Origin: Antedon bifida
Lineage: Eukaryota > Echinodermata > Crinoidea > Comatulida > Antedonidae
Length of the DNA stretch: 64,000 nt
NCBI GenBank assembly: GCA_963402885.1
Contig: OY727097.1
Location: 5,456,001-5,520,000 of the forward strand
Direction: 5' to 3'
Shown here: piece by piece, positions 21,501 to 32,558 of the stretch
Numbering within the stretch: position 1 is the stretch's first letter
Layout: every line of letters starts with the position of its first letter
The notes under the pieces: generated by a model
Databases searched by the model: none
What the model was told of the DNA's origin: nothing
What the model saw: only the letters and a program-made list of their open reading frames with translations
Translations under genes and position numbers: made by a program

Positions 21501-24449
21501 GAGTCTCTGCGCTTCCTCCATCAAGTCTTCAATAGCAACAGCATCTATATCTGGTAGGGGATTGATGGTATCAACAACATAACTAGAAGCACCACTTGCT
21601 ATAGATGTTTTTCTAACAAAATAAAAACAAAATAAATACCTACATGAAAAAAAATGTAAAAATAATATTTTTTAAATAGGCTTAGCAAAAATAATGCAAA
21701 TGATTTTGCTTAAAGTCATTTTTCAAAGCAAATTTAAGGAATAAGTTTATGTGGACTCAAAAACGTACTTCTTGATATCAGGTTCTTTGGTATCAACACT
21801 GGAGAAGGTTGATTCTTCATCACTATCAACTTCTGTTGGTGGAAACACCTCATCGAACCAATCATTCCAAATGTCTCGAGCCCATTCCCGTATGTCAACG
21901 TCAGGGCTATAAAGAAAAACAAAATGACAATATGTATTTACTTCTGTGTTAAACTGTATTCTTTACTTCATGGAAAGCTTAAAGAAAAAACATATTAGGA
22001 GGACACCTTTCATACCCACAGTTGTTTGTTTCATGGGAAAGTGTCTCTTTATTAACAAAAACAAAATGGTAATACAATTTTAGGGGACACCTTCCAGATT
22101 CAATAAATTGTTATATCTTACCCAGCTTTGTTGTTCACCATATACTCATCGAAATTCAAGCCGCTGGGAAGACTATTCCTTCTCTGGGATTTAACACACC
22201 TAAAAATAGAAATGGGTTTAATAAATATATTTGAAATAAAAGTACAAAATGTATTAATTTGGAATAAAAATATAAAAAACATCTTTAAACATATTATTAA
22301 GTCCAAATTAATTTAGAGATCAGTGGCCTTATTTACCAGTCACACTTAAGTGACATATTTCCCTTGAATTTAGAGATTTCACTTAACTCAATAAATAAGT
22401 ATTTCACTTAACTCAATAAATAAGTATTTCACTTAACTCAATAAATAAGTATTTTCCTTAAATTGTATTCACTTAGATTGGAGATTTTTTTAATTTTAAG
22501 GGTAAGTGTTTAGCCTAAATGTGAATGGTGAATACGGCCACTGGCTTACGGCAGTGTTGGTACAGTACTTACGGAGGAACTCTGAACTCGTACTCTAGCG
22601 GAAACTTGAACATTGGAATGCTTTCTGACCTATATAATGAAAATCATATTAATATTATATAAAACTGTCGTATAAACAGATTTATTTCTTTGTTTTGCTA
22701 TAATTATCAATAATGTGGAGTGTATACAAAGAAACTTACCGATGCAATTGTGCTGGATACTGATTTAAAAACCTTTGAATATCTTCAAGTCGTTTCTGAA
22801 AATCAATTTGAAATTGATAAAATATACTTTTAAAACAATCGGAACATTGAGCTACTATACTATAATAAATGGTATACATCCAGTGGCATATCGACTATGA
22901 GCGCTTACTGGCTAAGCCCCATAAGCTCCGGGCCCCTGAGCAGTGCCCAGAGGAAAAAACAGGAGTTCCTAAACCAGGGGCCTCTGCGTTACGCCACTGA
23001 ATCCAAGTGTAAAAAATGACCTTGATGGAAAAGGATTACTGTAAGTAAATCAGTGTACTTACAGGATCAACTATTTTCTTTGCCTTCTTTCTGTAAAACA
23101 AAATGGTTTTAAACATCATAATAAAAAATCGTTTAGGAATAAATGTTGTCACTTGATACTAGTGAGTTCAAAGTAATTTCTAATCTTTGGGACATTCCGA
23201 CAAATCGTTCAAGCAAGCTATGATAAAAAAAAATTATATGATTTTTATCTAACCTTTTTGGATAAAGAATGTACTTCAAACCTGCTGCTCTTGCTTGTTG
23301 TGCAGGAGTTTCCTCTGAAACTAAAAAACAAAATAATTTTCTTCTGCAACATTTATAGTCAGAATATAATATGTATTTATCAATTAGTTTGAAAGTGTGC
23401 ATGACTAGGAAATGTTCAATAGCCTCATTAATACAGATGTCATATTTCATGAATATCAAAATAGAAGACTGTTGACTTGACGTTTCTAACCAATAAGATA
23501 TTGGTCTGATACCTTTAGTTGAGGTCTGTAACACATCTTCTGAAACAGATTCCATTCTACTGCTATCAAGCATCTGAAATTTAAAAACAAAAAATTGTCT
23601 ACAGCAATGATATGAGTTGTATATACAGTTCGTTTATTTAAAAAATTGGAAATTATATTCTTTGCCATAATGTTTAAATGTACAACCTAACTCTCTACCC
23701 ATTTAAACCTACCATTACCATACTTCCTCAATCTCTAATCTCTCCACCAAGTACAGTAGAACCCTCCATTGGCACACCTTTATAGGACAGGAGTCTTGTG
23801 AAACTAACAAGAGGTTTATGTTTTAACACATACAGCCTCTATTCAGGGGACACCCCTATTCAGGGGACATCTTTATTCAAGGGACACCCCAATTCAAGGG
23901 AAAACCTTATGAGGTTAGATTCTCCTTGTGAAACAAACAAGAGGTTTATGTTTTAACACATACAACCTCTATTCAGGGGACACCTCTATTCAGGGGACAC
24001 CTTTATTCAAGGGACACCCCTATTCAGGGGACAACCTTATATGAGGTTAGATTCTCCTTGTGAAACAAACAAGAGGTTTATGTTTTAACACTTACAGCAC
24101 AACCTCTATTTAGTGGACACCCCCATATAGAGGACACACCTATTCTGGGGATCCCCTATATGAAAAAAGTCTTCTTGTTTTAAAACTTACAGCCTCAATT
24201 CAGGGGACACCCCTAGAAAAACTTTAGTGGGTCCCAAAGGTGTCCCCTTAATAGGGGCTCAACTGTATTCAGAAACTTACCGATTCTCGCTCAATATCAT
24301 CAATAGATATATCATCATGCTCAAAGCCTGCCTTCTTAGTTTCGTTTATCTGCTGTTTTTGGTATTCCATTTCTTTCATACACGTCTCAAAATCGGTTGG
24401 AACAGCGATACTCATCTCATCTGTTAAATCTGGAGCTGAATTTGATCTC
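15554..24449 (-). CDS. TTC6: TTC6-like tetratricopeptide protein, TPR-bearing half (3' end not found)
   Basis: Twenty-one exons are read on the minus strand. The first eight are 24449-24281, 23573-23513, 23320-23254, 23090-23063, 22795-22740, 22629-22573, 22199-22122 and 21906-21769. The next, 21612-21429, leads into the TPR exons 21170-20986, 20714-20594, 20164-20055, 19717-19520, 19174-19061, 18632-18519, 18056-17963, 17703-17629, about 17390-17338, about 17158-16939, 16267-16103 and 15768-15554. Wherever I checked, the phases join in frame. The TPR exons each give about one repeat (for example GRFSNAVEDLSAAIHLDP, GRYSKAIVNCNEALQLQP). The last one closely resembles vertebrate TTC6, which continues with more TPRs, so the gene should go on to the left of 15554. 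The intron after 19520 starts with GC (GCAAGT). TPR proteins act as protein-binding scaffolds; TTC6 itself is poorly characterised. Confidence 0.8.
16101..16269 (-). other. TTC6: Internal TPR exon of the TTC6-like gene
   Basis: The exon reads EVYFLIGQCQTEIPN..KAYEAFNSAIKIDPEYPE, a canonical TPR helix pair with the closing Pro. It is bordered by AG on the left in gene orientation (16268) and GTATGT on the right. Two mobile elements lie in the next upstream intron. Confidence 0.7.
16412..16741 (-). mobile_element. LINE 3' coding fragment (C terminus of ORF2)
   Basis: An open frame of 109 codons reads VRFVGHSFRNKSELISELML, then RRPGRPPKSLIDQL and a terminal MNRDRWKDVVKRIRAS. The pattern 'GH..R....', 'RPGRP' and 'DR..W' is the familiar C-terminal tail of animal non-LTR reverse transcriptases. 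The rest of the element is absent. It sits antisense-neutral (same strand) in a TTC6-like intron between the exons at 16267 and 16939. Confidence 0.7.
16771..16925. mobile_element. MITE with CAGTAGAAC/...TTCACTGTA ends (pogo/Tigger-like)
   Basis: The segment starts TACAGTAGAACTCCTCC and ends GGTTTCACTGTA, giving imperfect inverted ends that begin with CAGT inside TA dinucleotides. This is the pattern of non-autonomous pogo/Tigger elements. The interior has no coding sequence. Related pieces lie near 18085-18215, 18224-18345, 23752-24268 and 37880-37925. Confidence 0.5.
18085..18345. mobile_element. Two adjacent CAGTAGAA-type MITE copies (one partial)
   Basis: A right-hand fragment ends GGGGTTCTACTGTA at about 18213. 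A fuller copy follows from CAGTAGAATCTCCCC (about 18224) to GGTTCTACTGATA (about 18345). Both contain the GGGGTGTCC/GGACACCCC phrases of the family. Confidence 0.5.
18935..19010 (-). mobile_element. tRNA-derived SINE head (family 1), minus strand
   Basis: Read on the minus strand it gives TAGCTTGGTGG (A-box-like) and CCAGGGTTCAAATCCTG (B-box-like) at the spacing of a tRNA promoter. The rest matches the head of the fuller SINE at 54296. It lacks a tRNA cloverleaf. Confidence 0.55.
19229..19387. mobile_element. TWA-type palindromic MITE
   Basis: The ends are inverted (CTGTATACACTATCAAACTA / TTTGATAGTGTAGACAGAGCT), and the inner part repeats AAATATGGTAGTGATAT twice. It sits in a TTC6-like intron. 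Confidence 0.75.
19388..19502 (-). mobile_element. tRNA-derived SINE (family 1), partial, minus strand
   Basis: The head reads TAGCTTGGTGGTTAACTTGC on the minus strand, followed by GGTTCAATCCTGA-like B-box sequence and GTGAGTTACAAAAC. It directly adjoins a MITE (19229-19387) on its left and a TTC6-like exon on its right (19520). Confidence 0.5.
19922..20035. mobile_element. TWA-type palindromic MITE with TAA duplications
   Basis: Starts AGCTCTGTTTACAC and ends GTAGACAGAGCT, flanked by TAA on both sides. Its right end is about 19 bases from the TTC6-like exon border at 20055. Confidence 0.8.
21211..21341. mobile_element. TWA-type palindromic MITE with TAA duplications
   Basis: Starts ACTCTGTCTACACTATC and ends GATAGTGTAGACAGAGCT with TAA on both sides. 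The inner phrase ATATTTGGGCA occurs twice. It lies in a TTC6-like intron. Confidence 0.8.
22375..22462. repeat. 28-base tandem repeat, three units
   Basis: The unit ATTTCACTTAACTCAATAAA plus TAAGT is repeated about three times in an intron of the TTC6-like gene. Confidence 0.75.
23752..24268. mobile_element. CAGTAGAACC-type MITE with internal tandem array
   Basis: The ends are TACAGTAGAACCCTCC and GGGGCTCAACTGTA. Inside, a unit of about 120 bases (phrases AACAAGAGGTTTATGTTTTA and ATTCAGGGGACACC) is repeated three to four times. The element ends about 12 bases from the splice donor of the exon at 24281-24449. Confidence 0.6.
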
Positions 24450-24509
24450 CTGTCATTGATAAAAAAGAAATTCTTTTTTTTTTAAATAATTAAAAAACAA
24501 TTTTTTCTA

Positions 24510-24701
24510 TTAAAGATGTATTGTCAACCAAAAACATGAAAAATGAAGAATAGACCATTTTGTAGTTTTATGTAAATCACTTATGAAAAAACAAATGAAA
24601 AAAAAAAAATGTTTTTACTTAAAAAATGACAAAACAAACAGTGAAATTCAACCAACTTTAAATAAAAATAAAAAATATTTTTTCAGGGGGACATAATCTT
24701 T
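24510..24701. mobile_element. Partial MITE, TTAAAGATGTATTGTC family
   Basis: Starts TTAAAGATGTATTGTC and ends with a diverged GGGGGACATAATCTTT. The better copy at 49720-50012 has matching inverted ends. Confidence 0.5.
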
Positions 24702-25755
24702 GGGGAATAGGAGTATCATAAAGAAGTAGGCAATGAATAATGAAAGCCCTGTGGCCATTTTAGTTGGTTACAATATTTGAGTTGTAAGAAAGAACAGAAG
24801 AGAAGAGTAACCAATCTACCACTGAACACAATGTGTGTATAAATAACATTTGGAAATATACTAGGATTGAATATTTTCCATGTTTAGAAAGTGTAACACT
24901 GTATTGCACTTTTATATTGAACAAGGCTGGATCATTTGATTGGTCACTACTTCCTAGTAGTCACATAAATTGTAGGTTAGGTTACACTCTAAAACTGTAC
25001 TAAAAAAAGTGCATTCCAATTACAAATATAACATGTGTTTGGGCCAATAGATAGCTTGTTTGCATGTGGATTAAAAATAAATGCGCAAAATATATATTAC
25101 CTATTTCCATCCCCTAAATATTTATAGTACAGTACTTGGTTTTGCATTCTGTGTTTATATATTAGACTCAATGGTACTTACAACCTACTTAGTTTACAAC
25201 TAGCTGCACTTTTGAACAATTTGTATAAACAAGGCAGCAACCTTTTGAAAAATTAATATTTTAAAGTAACCATCAACCAGTGGTCCATATGGCGCGACAG
25301 CGGTGATAGCACAAGGTAAGGCATATGTTTTCTCTTCCAAAAATTGTTATATTACTTGCTTAACAAAAATTTTAGTTTAAAACAAGGTTTTTAAAAGCAT
25401 TTTTCAGACAGCAAGTATACAATTTTGCGAACTATTTAGAGTTGTTGCATTATAAATAGTTTATTATTATTATGTGGACAGAGGAGAGGACACTGACGTG
25501 TGACTCTTAAGCTTTGTTCCCAAAAGGACGAAACATAAGGACATAACACGAGTAATTTGACCTACTGTATCTTACGTCCTTGCATTTCTTCGTAGTGTGG
25601 GAACTAAGCAATAGGAGAAGCATGTACAGTACACTAGTTGAGTGTAATATCTCCGTCCACAGAGCATGAGTAGTAACAATTGAAAGGTTGCTATACAAAT
25701 ATACATTATCAATAATATTATTCTTTTATATAAAGTGGTAAAGAAGTGGTAAAAC
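24702..25755. other. Upstream region of the nine-repeat TCAF-like gene
   Basis: No coding exon is visible. A possible noncoding exon ends with GATAGCACAAG before GTAAGGCAT near 25316, and a possible acceptor (TTTTATATAAAG) lies near 25735, twenty bases before the start ATG. Both are inferences from splice-site look only. Confidence 0.3.
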
Positions 25756-28700
25756 ATGGATGTTGCAAAGGAAACGGCGTTCCTCCTTAAAGGCATACAG
25801 CATCTAGATTCCACCAACGTACTGCCATCAAAGTTATCTCTTTCTAAAAATGCATTTCCTCTGGTAAAAAGTAAACAAGGAAAGATTCTAGCTGCAGCTA
25901 CACAATACCAGCAAGGTAGAGTTGCCTGCATCGGTCATGAACATCTAGTTAACAAAACCAGCAATGTGGATGACTTCCCTCGATTCCTCTGTAACATCTT
26001 CAACTGGCTTTCCAAAAAGAAGAAAACTCCCAGAATTGGACTTCTAGTCTCAAGTGGTTATCAAGGATTGGAAGAAATCCTTCTGGATGAAGATTTCATC
26101 CTGACATACTCGACTCCTGATAAACTGGGAACTGTGGACGTCATCTTTGCCAACTGCTATTCAAATTTCGTAGAGCAGGAGTTTGAATTGTTGAATCGAT
26201 TTGTTGCTGCTGGCGGTGGTTTGCTAGTTGCTGGTGAAAACTGGTACACAAGATCCATTCATGCTAATGATATTCTAATTGATTGTGGAATCAGTATCAC
26301 TAATGAGCAAGCCGGTGGCAATCAAGATTACCAACCTCACTCATGGTCCGATCAAACACCAGTCAAGGTAGGCATAATATAATCACTTTTTTCTTTGCAT
26401 AATAATTATTATAGTATGCAATTACAATTGATATTATATGTTGAAAATATAGAAAATATTATCATAAACATTTCATTTTATGATGACCTTGACATACACA
26501 GCTCTAATGAACATTGATATTTTCGGCTGGGTCCTTGGACTCCACTTTTAATAAGTAGCCATTTGGAGTATCATCATCACTGCAAATATGGTAATGCAGA
26601 TAATGGAACAGAAATGGTTCTGGTAATCCTAAATATATTCTTAATCAACTTTGTTTTTTGTGTACTGTATATTTGCTTTCATTTGCTCATGAAGAACTGG
26701 TAAACAAGTTATTTCTGTTACAAAAATAAGATATTGTTACACTGTATATAAAAAGGATAAAAAGGTTGAAAGAAAAAAATTGAATCATAAGTTTCTCATC
26801 TTTTAGTACAATCATGTATTGGATCCAATAGAAGCCAACAACTTTCTTTGGAAAGATATTGAAAAGTTAGACACGGAAAACGTACAACCATCAAAAATCA
26901 AAATATCTGGAGATGCATTTCCTGTGATCACCACCAGAGAGAAAGACATCATAGTTGCAGCTAGTCCATATGGTGATGGCAAAATCATGGTCCTAGGTCA
27001 TGAAGACTTTGCTGCCATACAAGGAAAGAACGACTTCCCTTCGTTTATGATCAACATCTTCAGATGGATGACTCCGACCACAGACATCAGCAGACCTGTA
27101 AGAGTTGGGATGTTGGTTTCAGGGTTTGACCTACTCTACCACAATCTTCAATATTATAAGTATGAAGTTGGCTTGATTGCTGTTGAAAACCTAAGGAATG
27201 TTGATATTGTATTCTGTGATTGTTTCACCAAGTTCACTGAGTTTCAACTGGCTATGATTGAAAAGTTCTTGTCTGCTGGTGGAGGGATGGTTGTAGTAGG
27301 ACACAATTGGTTCTACAAAGTCGACCATGCCAACCTTGTTCTGTTTGACTGTGGTATTGAGATAACCACTACAATGGCAGGTGGTAATCAGAGTTTTACG
27401 CCAGAGAACAATGCTTTCAAAGGAAAAGATATGGTAAGATTAGTGTTTACAGAAGTCATTTTGTAAAATCTGAATAAAACTGTCAACAAATAAATTAACT
27501 TAGTTAAAAGTTTCATTATTAATGCAATAAATTACTGCTGTACAAGTTGCAGTATGTGACGAAGAAAAGATTAAATAAATAATATTGTGAAATATAAACA
27601 AAACAGATTTTTTAAACTTTTATAACATACTGTAATTGTTAAATTTCTTTTTTATTTTAGATTCAAAATCAAATTAATGAAACAGAAGCAAGAGATTATA
27701 TCATGGAAAATGTCAAATACTTGAACCTTAGCAACAACCAACCATCAAAATTGGAGCTAGTGAGTCCAGCAGTTCCAATCTTAGAGAGTAAACAAGAGCA
27801 ACCAATAATTGCTACATCTATATGCGGTGATGGCAAAATTGTAGCAGTTGGACATGCCTCCTATGTCAACAAAAATTCAGCTGAGGATGATTTTCCTGTT
27901 CTTGTCAATAACATCATCAAATGGCTTTGTCGAGGAGTGAAGAGAGATGACATCTACATTGGTTTGTTAGTATCAGAGGATTACACAGAACTGGAAGTAA
28001 ACCTTAAAGAAGCTGGACTGCATGTTATTGATGTGACTGTGGATAAACTTCAAGCGACTGATGTTTTATTCGCAGACACCAAGAAGAGGTTTGGTGAAGA
28101 TGACCTTATGAAAATCTTAAACTTTGTCAGCAGTGGAGGAGGGCTACTGGTTGCTGGAGATAATTGGTATGAAGAGAGCAACTACTGTAATAACATCCTT
28201 TTTGGATGTGGTATTACGATCACTAATGAGTATGGAGGAAGTGAGGCTAGGGTCTACAATGTTCAACCAACAAGAACACCAAGCAAGGTGAATAAATATT
28301 ATTTTAAATTTCTATGTTTCTATTGTGATGGCAAAAATGTTATTTGGGAGCTTTCGATTTAGGATGACTAAGGACTGACAACCAACCTAGGTCAGGTCAA
28401 TCGATGTGTCCTGGACATCATAAAACCTGTGTTGAAGTGAGGAGCAAGGACACATACACACGTTCTAATATTCCTGCACAATGAACTAACATTACTTAGT
28501 TTGGGTTGTCAGTCGTCAGTAAAACGAAAACTCTCTGTTGTATAACACGAAATATGGCATATATACTTGAGTATTTAAAAATATTATTACCATGTATATA
28601 TTATATATATTATTTTTTATACAGGCAGAAATCGAAAATACATATGTAGCTCATACGAATGCACTTCTACGAGGTGTAAGCCGACTGAATGGTGAAGGCT

Positions 28701-31700
28701 CTATTGCATCTGTTCTAGAGCTACAAGAGAATGCGTTCCCAATAATAAAACACAATGATGATGTCATCATCGCTGCGTCCATAAAGGGGAAAGGAAGAGT
28801 TATTGTAATGGCTCATGAATCTTACATCAACAGGAAGGTTAACCAGGATGACTTTCCTCAACTGATCACCAACATGCTAAAGTGGGCTTCCGGTAAATCC
28901 AATGACTACAAAGTTGGTCTTCTGATTTCAAATTACTATAAAGGTTTGAAGGCATTTCTGAAAGCAGAAGGCATCAACTACATTGACATCAACACAGATG
29001 AACTGGATAGTGTCAATGTTGTCTTTGCCGACTGCTATACCAAATTTTCAGAAGTAGCACTTGCAAGAATACACTCGTTTGTGCAGGGAGGATCAGGACT
29101 GATAGTTGCTGGGAACAACTGGTATACCAAGAGCACTTACGCAAATAATATACTATTTGGCTGTTCCATAATGATATCCCAGAAGTGTGGAGGGTCAGTA
29201 AACTGGATGAAACCACAGACATCAGACACTGTTGATGTAGGTTATCTTTTTTTTTCTTTTTATCCCATAATAACCAAAATATTGCATTTTAATTTAAAGA
29301 ATGGTTTTCTCAAAATAAAGTTAGTTATGTTCAATCTAAAATTAAAAAAACATTTTGTAATTTCAGATACCTGTTCTAAGTGAAATAGAAGAGCGAGCTG
29401 GAATACTTAGACATGTTAAGCAAATTTACTCTCGCTCTAAAGTTCCATCTATCTTGAGACTTGCTGGAGACGCATTCTCATTGGTCAATATGGGAAAAGG
29501 CAAATTTGTAGTTGCTGGTTCATCCTATTCTAAAGGAAGGGTAATAGTGTTTGGCCATGATGAATATGTTAGAAGAATAGATAGTGTGGGTGACTTCCCT
29601 ACATTGGTGTGCAATGCTATTAAATGGCTAGCTAAGAACAAAGAGAAAATTCATGTTGGGTTCTTAGTTGAAAAGGGTTATAAAGATCTAACTATCAATC
29701 TGGCAACAAACGGTTTTGGAGTGTCTGTTATCACGACAGATGATTTGGAGGAAGTTGATGTTGTGTTTACGGATTGTTATAAGAGATTTACAAAAGACCA
29801 ATTAGTAAATCTTCATACATTCATGGAGAATGGTTCTGGTATGCTTATTGCTGGTCAAAATTGGGAATACAAGACAGGTTATGCCAATGACATCCTTCAA
29901 GGTTGTGGGATATTTATCACTGACCATTATGGTGGTACCGGTCAACTTTATCTCTCCAACAATCTCAGAAGTGTTGGAGATCTTCTAAAGCAGTCGTCTG
30001 ATATTCCAAGTTTTCCACTTGATGAGGTAACTGCTAGGAAGGTGCTGTTTAGAGATGTTAGGAATTTAGTTGTAGGTAGCATTCAACCCTCTGTCTTAGA
30101 AGTATCTGACAGAGCATGCTCTCTTGCAGAGACAGAAAATGGTGACATCATCATTGCTGCATCTACTCTTGGCCAAGGGAAGATAATATGTATTAGCCAT
30201 GAAGCTCTTGTGAAGGAAACCGTCACTTATGATGATTTTCCACTGTTTGTTTTAAACGCATTTCGGTGGTTAACAAATGAAAAGCCAGCACCTAATATCG
30301 GGTTTCTCGTCTCAAAAGATTACAAAAATCTTGAAAAGCACTTGAGTGAGAACAAATTCAATGTCAGCTTCATGACAACTGACAAAATACACACATCTGA
30401 CGCTATTCTGGTTGAGTGTTACACAGAATACAATGAAAGCAGTATAATCAATATCCAGAGCTTTGTAAGAGGTGGTGGAAGTCTCTTAGTAACTGGTCAG
30501 AACTTTCAGTTCAAGACACTATTTGCAAATGATGTCTTACTAGGATGTGGAATTGAAATAACTACCCGATCTGCTGGTAGTAATCAAGTGCTTTTAGGCA
30601 CCAGTGAACCAGAAGTATCCCTAGAGAGTAAAAATGCCATCTTTGATAAAGAAATGGTGAAAAGAAAAATCCTGAAGTTTGTGAGAAAACTTGATGCAAC
30701 AGGTATAGAACCATCAGAGTTGAAGCTTTCAGGTGAAGCATTTCCTCTTGTGACCAGTCGACAGAATCTTGTAGTTGCTGCAGCCGCCCCACTTGGTAAA
30801 GGACAGATAGTAGTCCTTGGTCATGACGAATTTGTTAAAAAGGTTGGAGAAGGTCCAGATGATTTTCCTCTTATGATCAGAAACATTTTTGATGAAATGA
30901 TTTTAGATGAAGAGGTTAGGAAAGTTGGTATGCTTGCTTATGTTGGCTATGGTATTCTGAAAGGCAATCTTACTGATGCTGAAATGGAAGCAATAGAAAT
31001 AAAAACAGATGAATTAAATTCTGTGCAAGCCATCTTTGCTGACTGCTACACAAGGTTCGATGAACAACAGTTGCTAGATATCTATAGCTTTGTTACAAAT
31101 GGTGGTGGACTACTAGTTGCTGGAGAGAACTGGTTCTTTAAACAAGAGCATGCTAACGATATCTTGCTTGGTTGCGGAATTAAAATTACAAACAACTTTG
31201 GAGGTGGTGATCAAGTGTATGAACCAGATAATACTGAAGTAGCAGACATGGTATGTAGTTGCAAATACATGATGATTGATGCTATGACATCTAAAGATGC
31301 AATTTTAAGGAACGTCACACTGCTTGATGGAAGAGGGTGCGAGCCATCGGAGTTAAAGCTTTCGAAATGTGCATTTCCTTTGGTAAGAAGCAAGCAAGGC
31401 AAAGTGGTTGTTGCAGGTGCACCATTTGAACGAGGTCAGATTGTGGTGTTTGGTCATGAGTCATTTGTAAAGAAAACTGGAGAGGCAGATGATTTTCCAC
31501 TCCTCTTGCAAAACATCTTCCACTGGATGGTGCGTGGGAAGGATCCCGCTACTATTGGATTACTCTCTTCACAAGGCTACAAAAGTCTTGAGGATAATCT
31601 AAGTGAAGCAGGCTTTCAAGTTGTTACAATCACAACAGAAAGTTTACATGATACAGATGCTATCTTTGTTGACAGTTACACAAGATTCAATGAAAAAGAA

Positions 31701-32558
31701 CTTCTATCAATTCATACATACTTAAGAAAAGGTCATGGATTGATAGTAGCTGGTCATAACTGGTTTTCCAAGAATGACTGGGTCAATGATGTACTCCTAG
31801 GAAGTGGAATCAAAATCACAGCTGACTATGGTGGTGGAAATCAAATCTACGCTTTGGAGTCAAACTTCGAAAAGGAATACCCGATCATTCTGGAAGATGA
31901 ATATGTCAGTGAAGTCTCCACTAAAGCGGAGCTTTTCAGAGGAATCCAACGTTTAGAAGCTCATCAGGTTGAGCCATCAGCAATTAAAACATGCGGAGAA
32001 GCATTTCCATTAATCATGAGCAAAGAAGGAAAAACCATTGCTGCTGCTGCACCATGTGGTCTTGGAAGGATTGCTGCTCTCGGTAACGAAGAATTTATAG
32101 AACGAAGGCAGAGTGCATGGAATGACTTTCCAAAATTTGTCAATAACATTTGCAAATGGTTAGCAAATTCACATGGCCAGAAAATTGGTTTTCTGGTTCC
32201 CATCACTGGATACAAGAGGTTTAGGAATAACCTTCGTAGTGCAAGATTTGTTGTTTCACCTATAACAACAGACCAACTGTCAACAGTAAACGTTGTCTAC
32301 TCTGACATCTATACCAAATACGATGCCAAAGAGCTGCGGAAGATCAGAAGTTTTGTGACAAACGGTGGCGGTTTACTGGTGGCAGGACAGAATTGGCATT
32401 TCCAAAGAGAATTTGCCAATGATATTTTATTTGACAGTGGAATCATTTTTACAAAGTCACAAGGTGGAGGAAATCAGGTTTATGTTCCCAGAATGCCTTA
32501 TGTCAAACCATCTGAAAATATGAGCATACTTAGAAGATTATTCTGTTGCATGATGTAG
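25756..32558 (+). CDS. Nine-repeat TCAF N-terminal-domain protein (TRPM8 channel-associated factor-like)
   Basis: Five coding exons, all phase 0, join as 25756-26367, 26807-27433, 27661-28287, 28625-29236 and 29367-32558, giving 1,889 residues. An in-frame stop directly precedes the ATG. Exons 1-4 each encode one repeat of about 205 residues and exon 5 encodes five more. Each repeat has AFPLV near residue 33, G-x-G-[RK]-[IV]-x3-[GS]-H-E near 55, DDFP..x.NIF.W near 75, a [DN]C[YF]T-type motif near 135, GGGLLVAG.NW near 155 and ANDIL..CGI near 175. This matches the N-terminal domain of vertebrate TCAF1/2, which bind and regulate TRPM8. The M60-like peptidase domain that follows in TCAFs is absent. 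The C terminus RRLFCCMM is a possible prenylation (CaaX) site. The domain call is firm; a channel-regulating role is inference. Confidence 0.88.

Noticed and set aside
22375-22462. CRISPR-like array of 28-base repeats
   Set aside because: The units are directly adjacent without unique spacers, in an intron of a eukaryotic gene.
23752-24268. Protein-coding repeat
   Set aside because: Frames are short and the ends are inverted repeats of a MITE family; splice borders of the neighbouring exon exclude it.
25756-32558. Type I glutamine-amidotransferase or peptidase activity of the TCAF-like repeats
   Set aside because: The repeats may have a related fold, but I see no conserved catalytic triad, the one recurrent Cys is often replaced and the M60 metalloprotease motif is absent.
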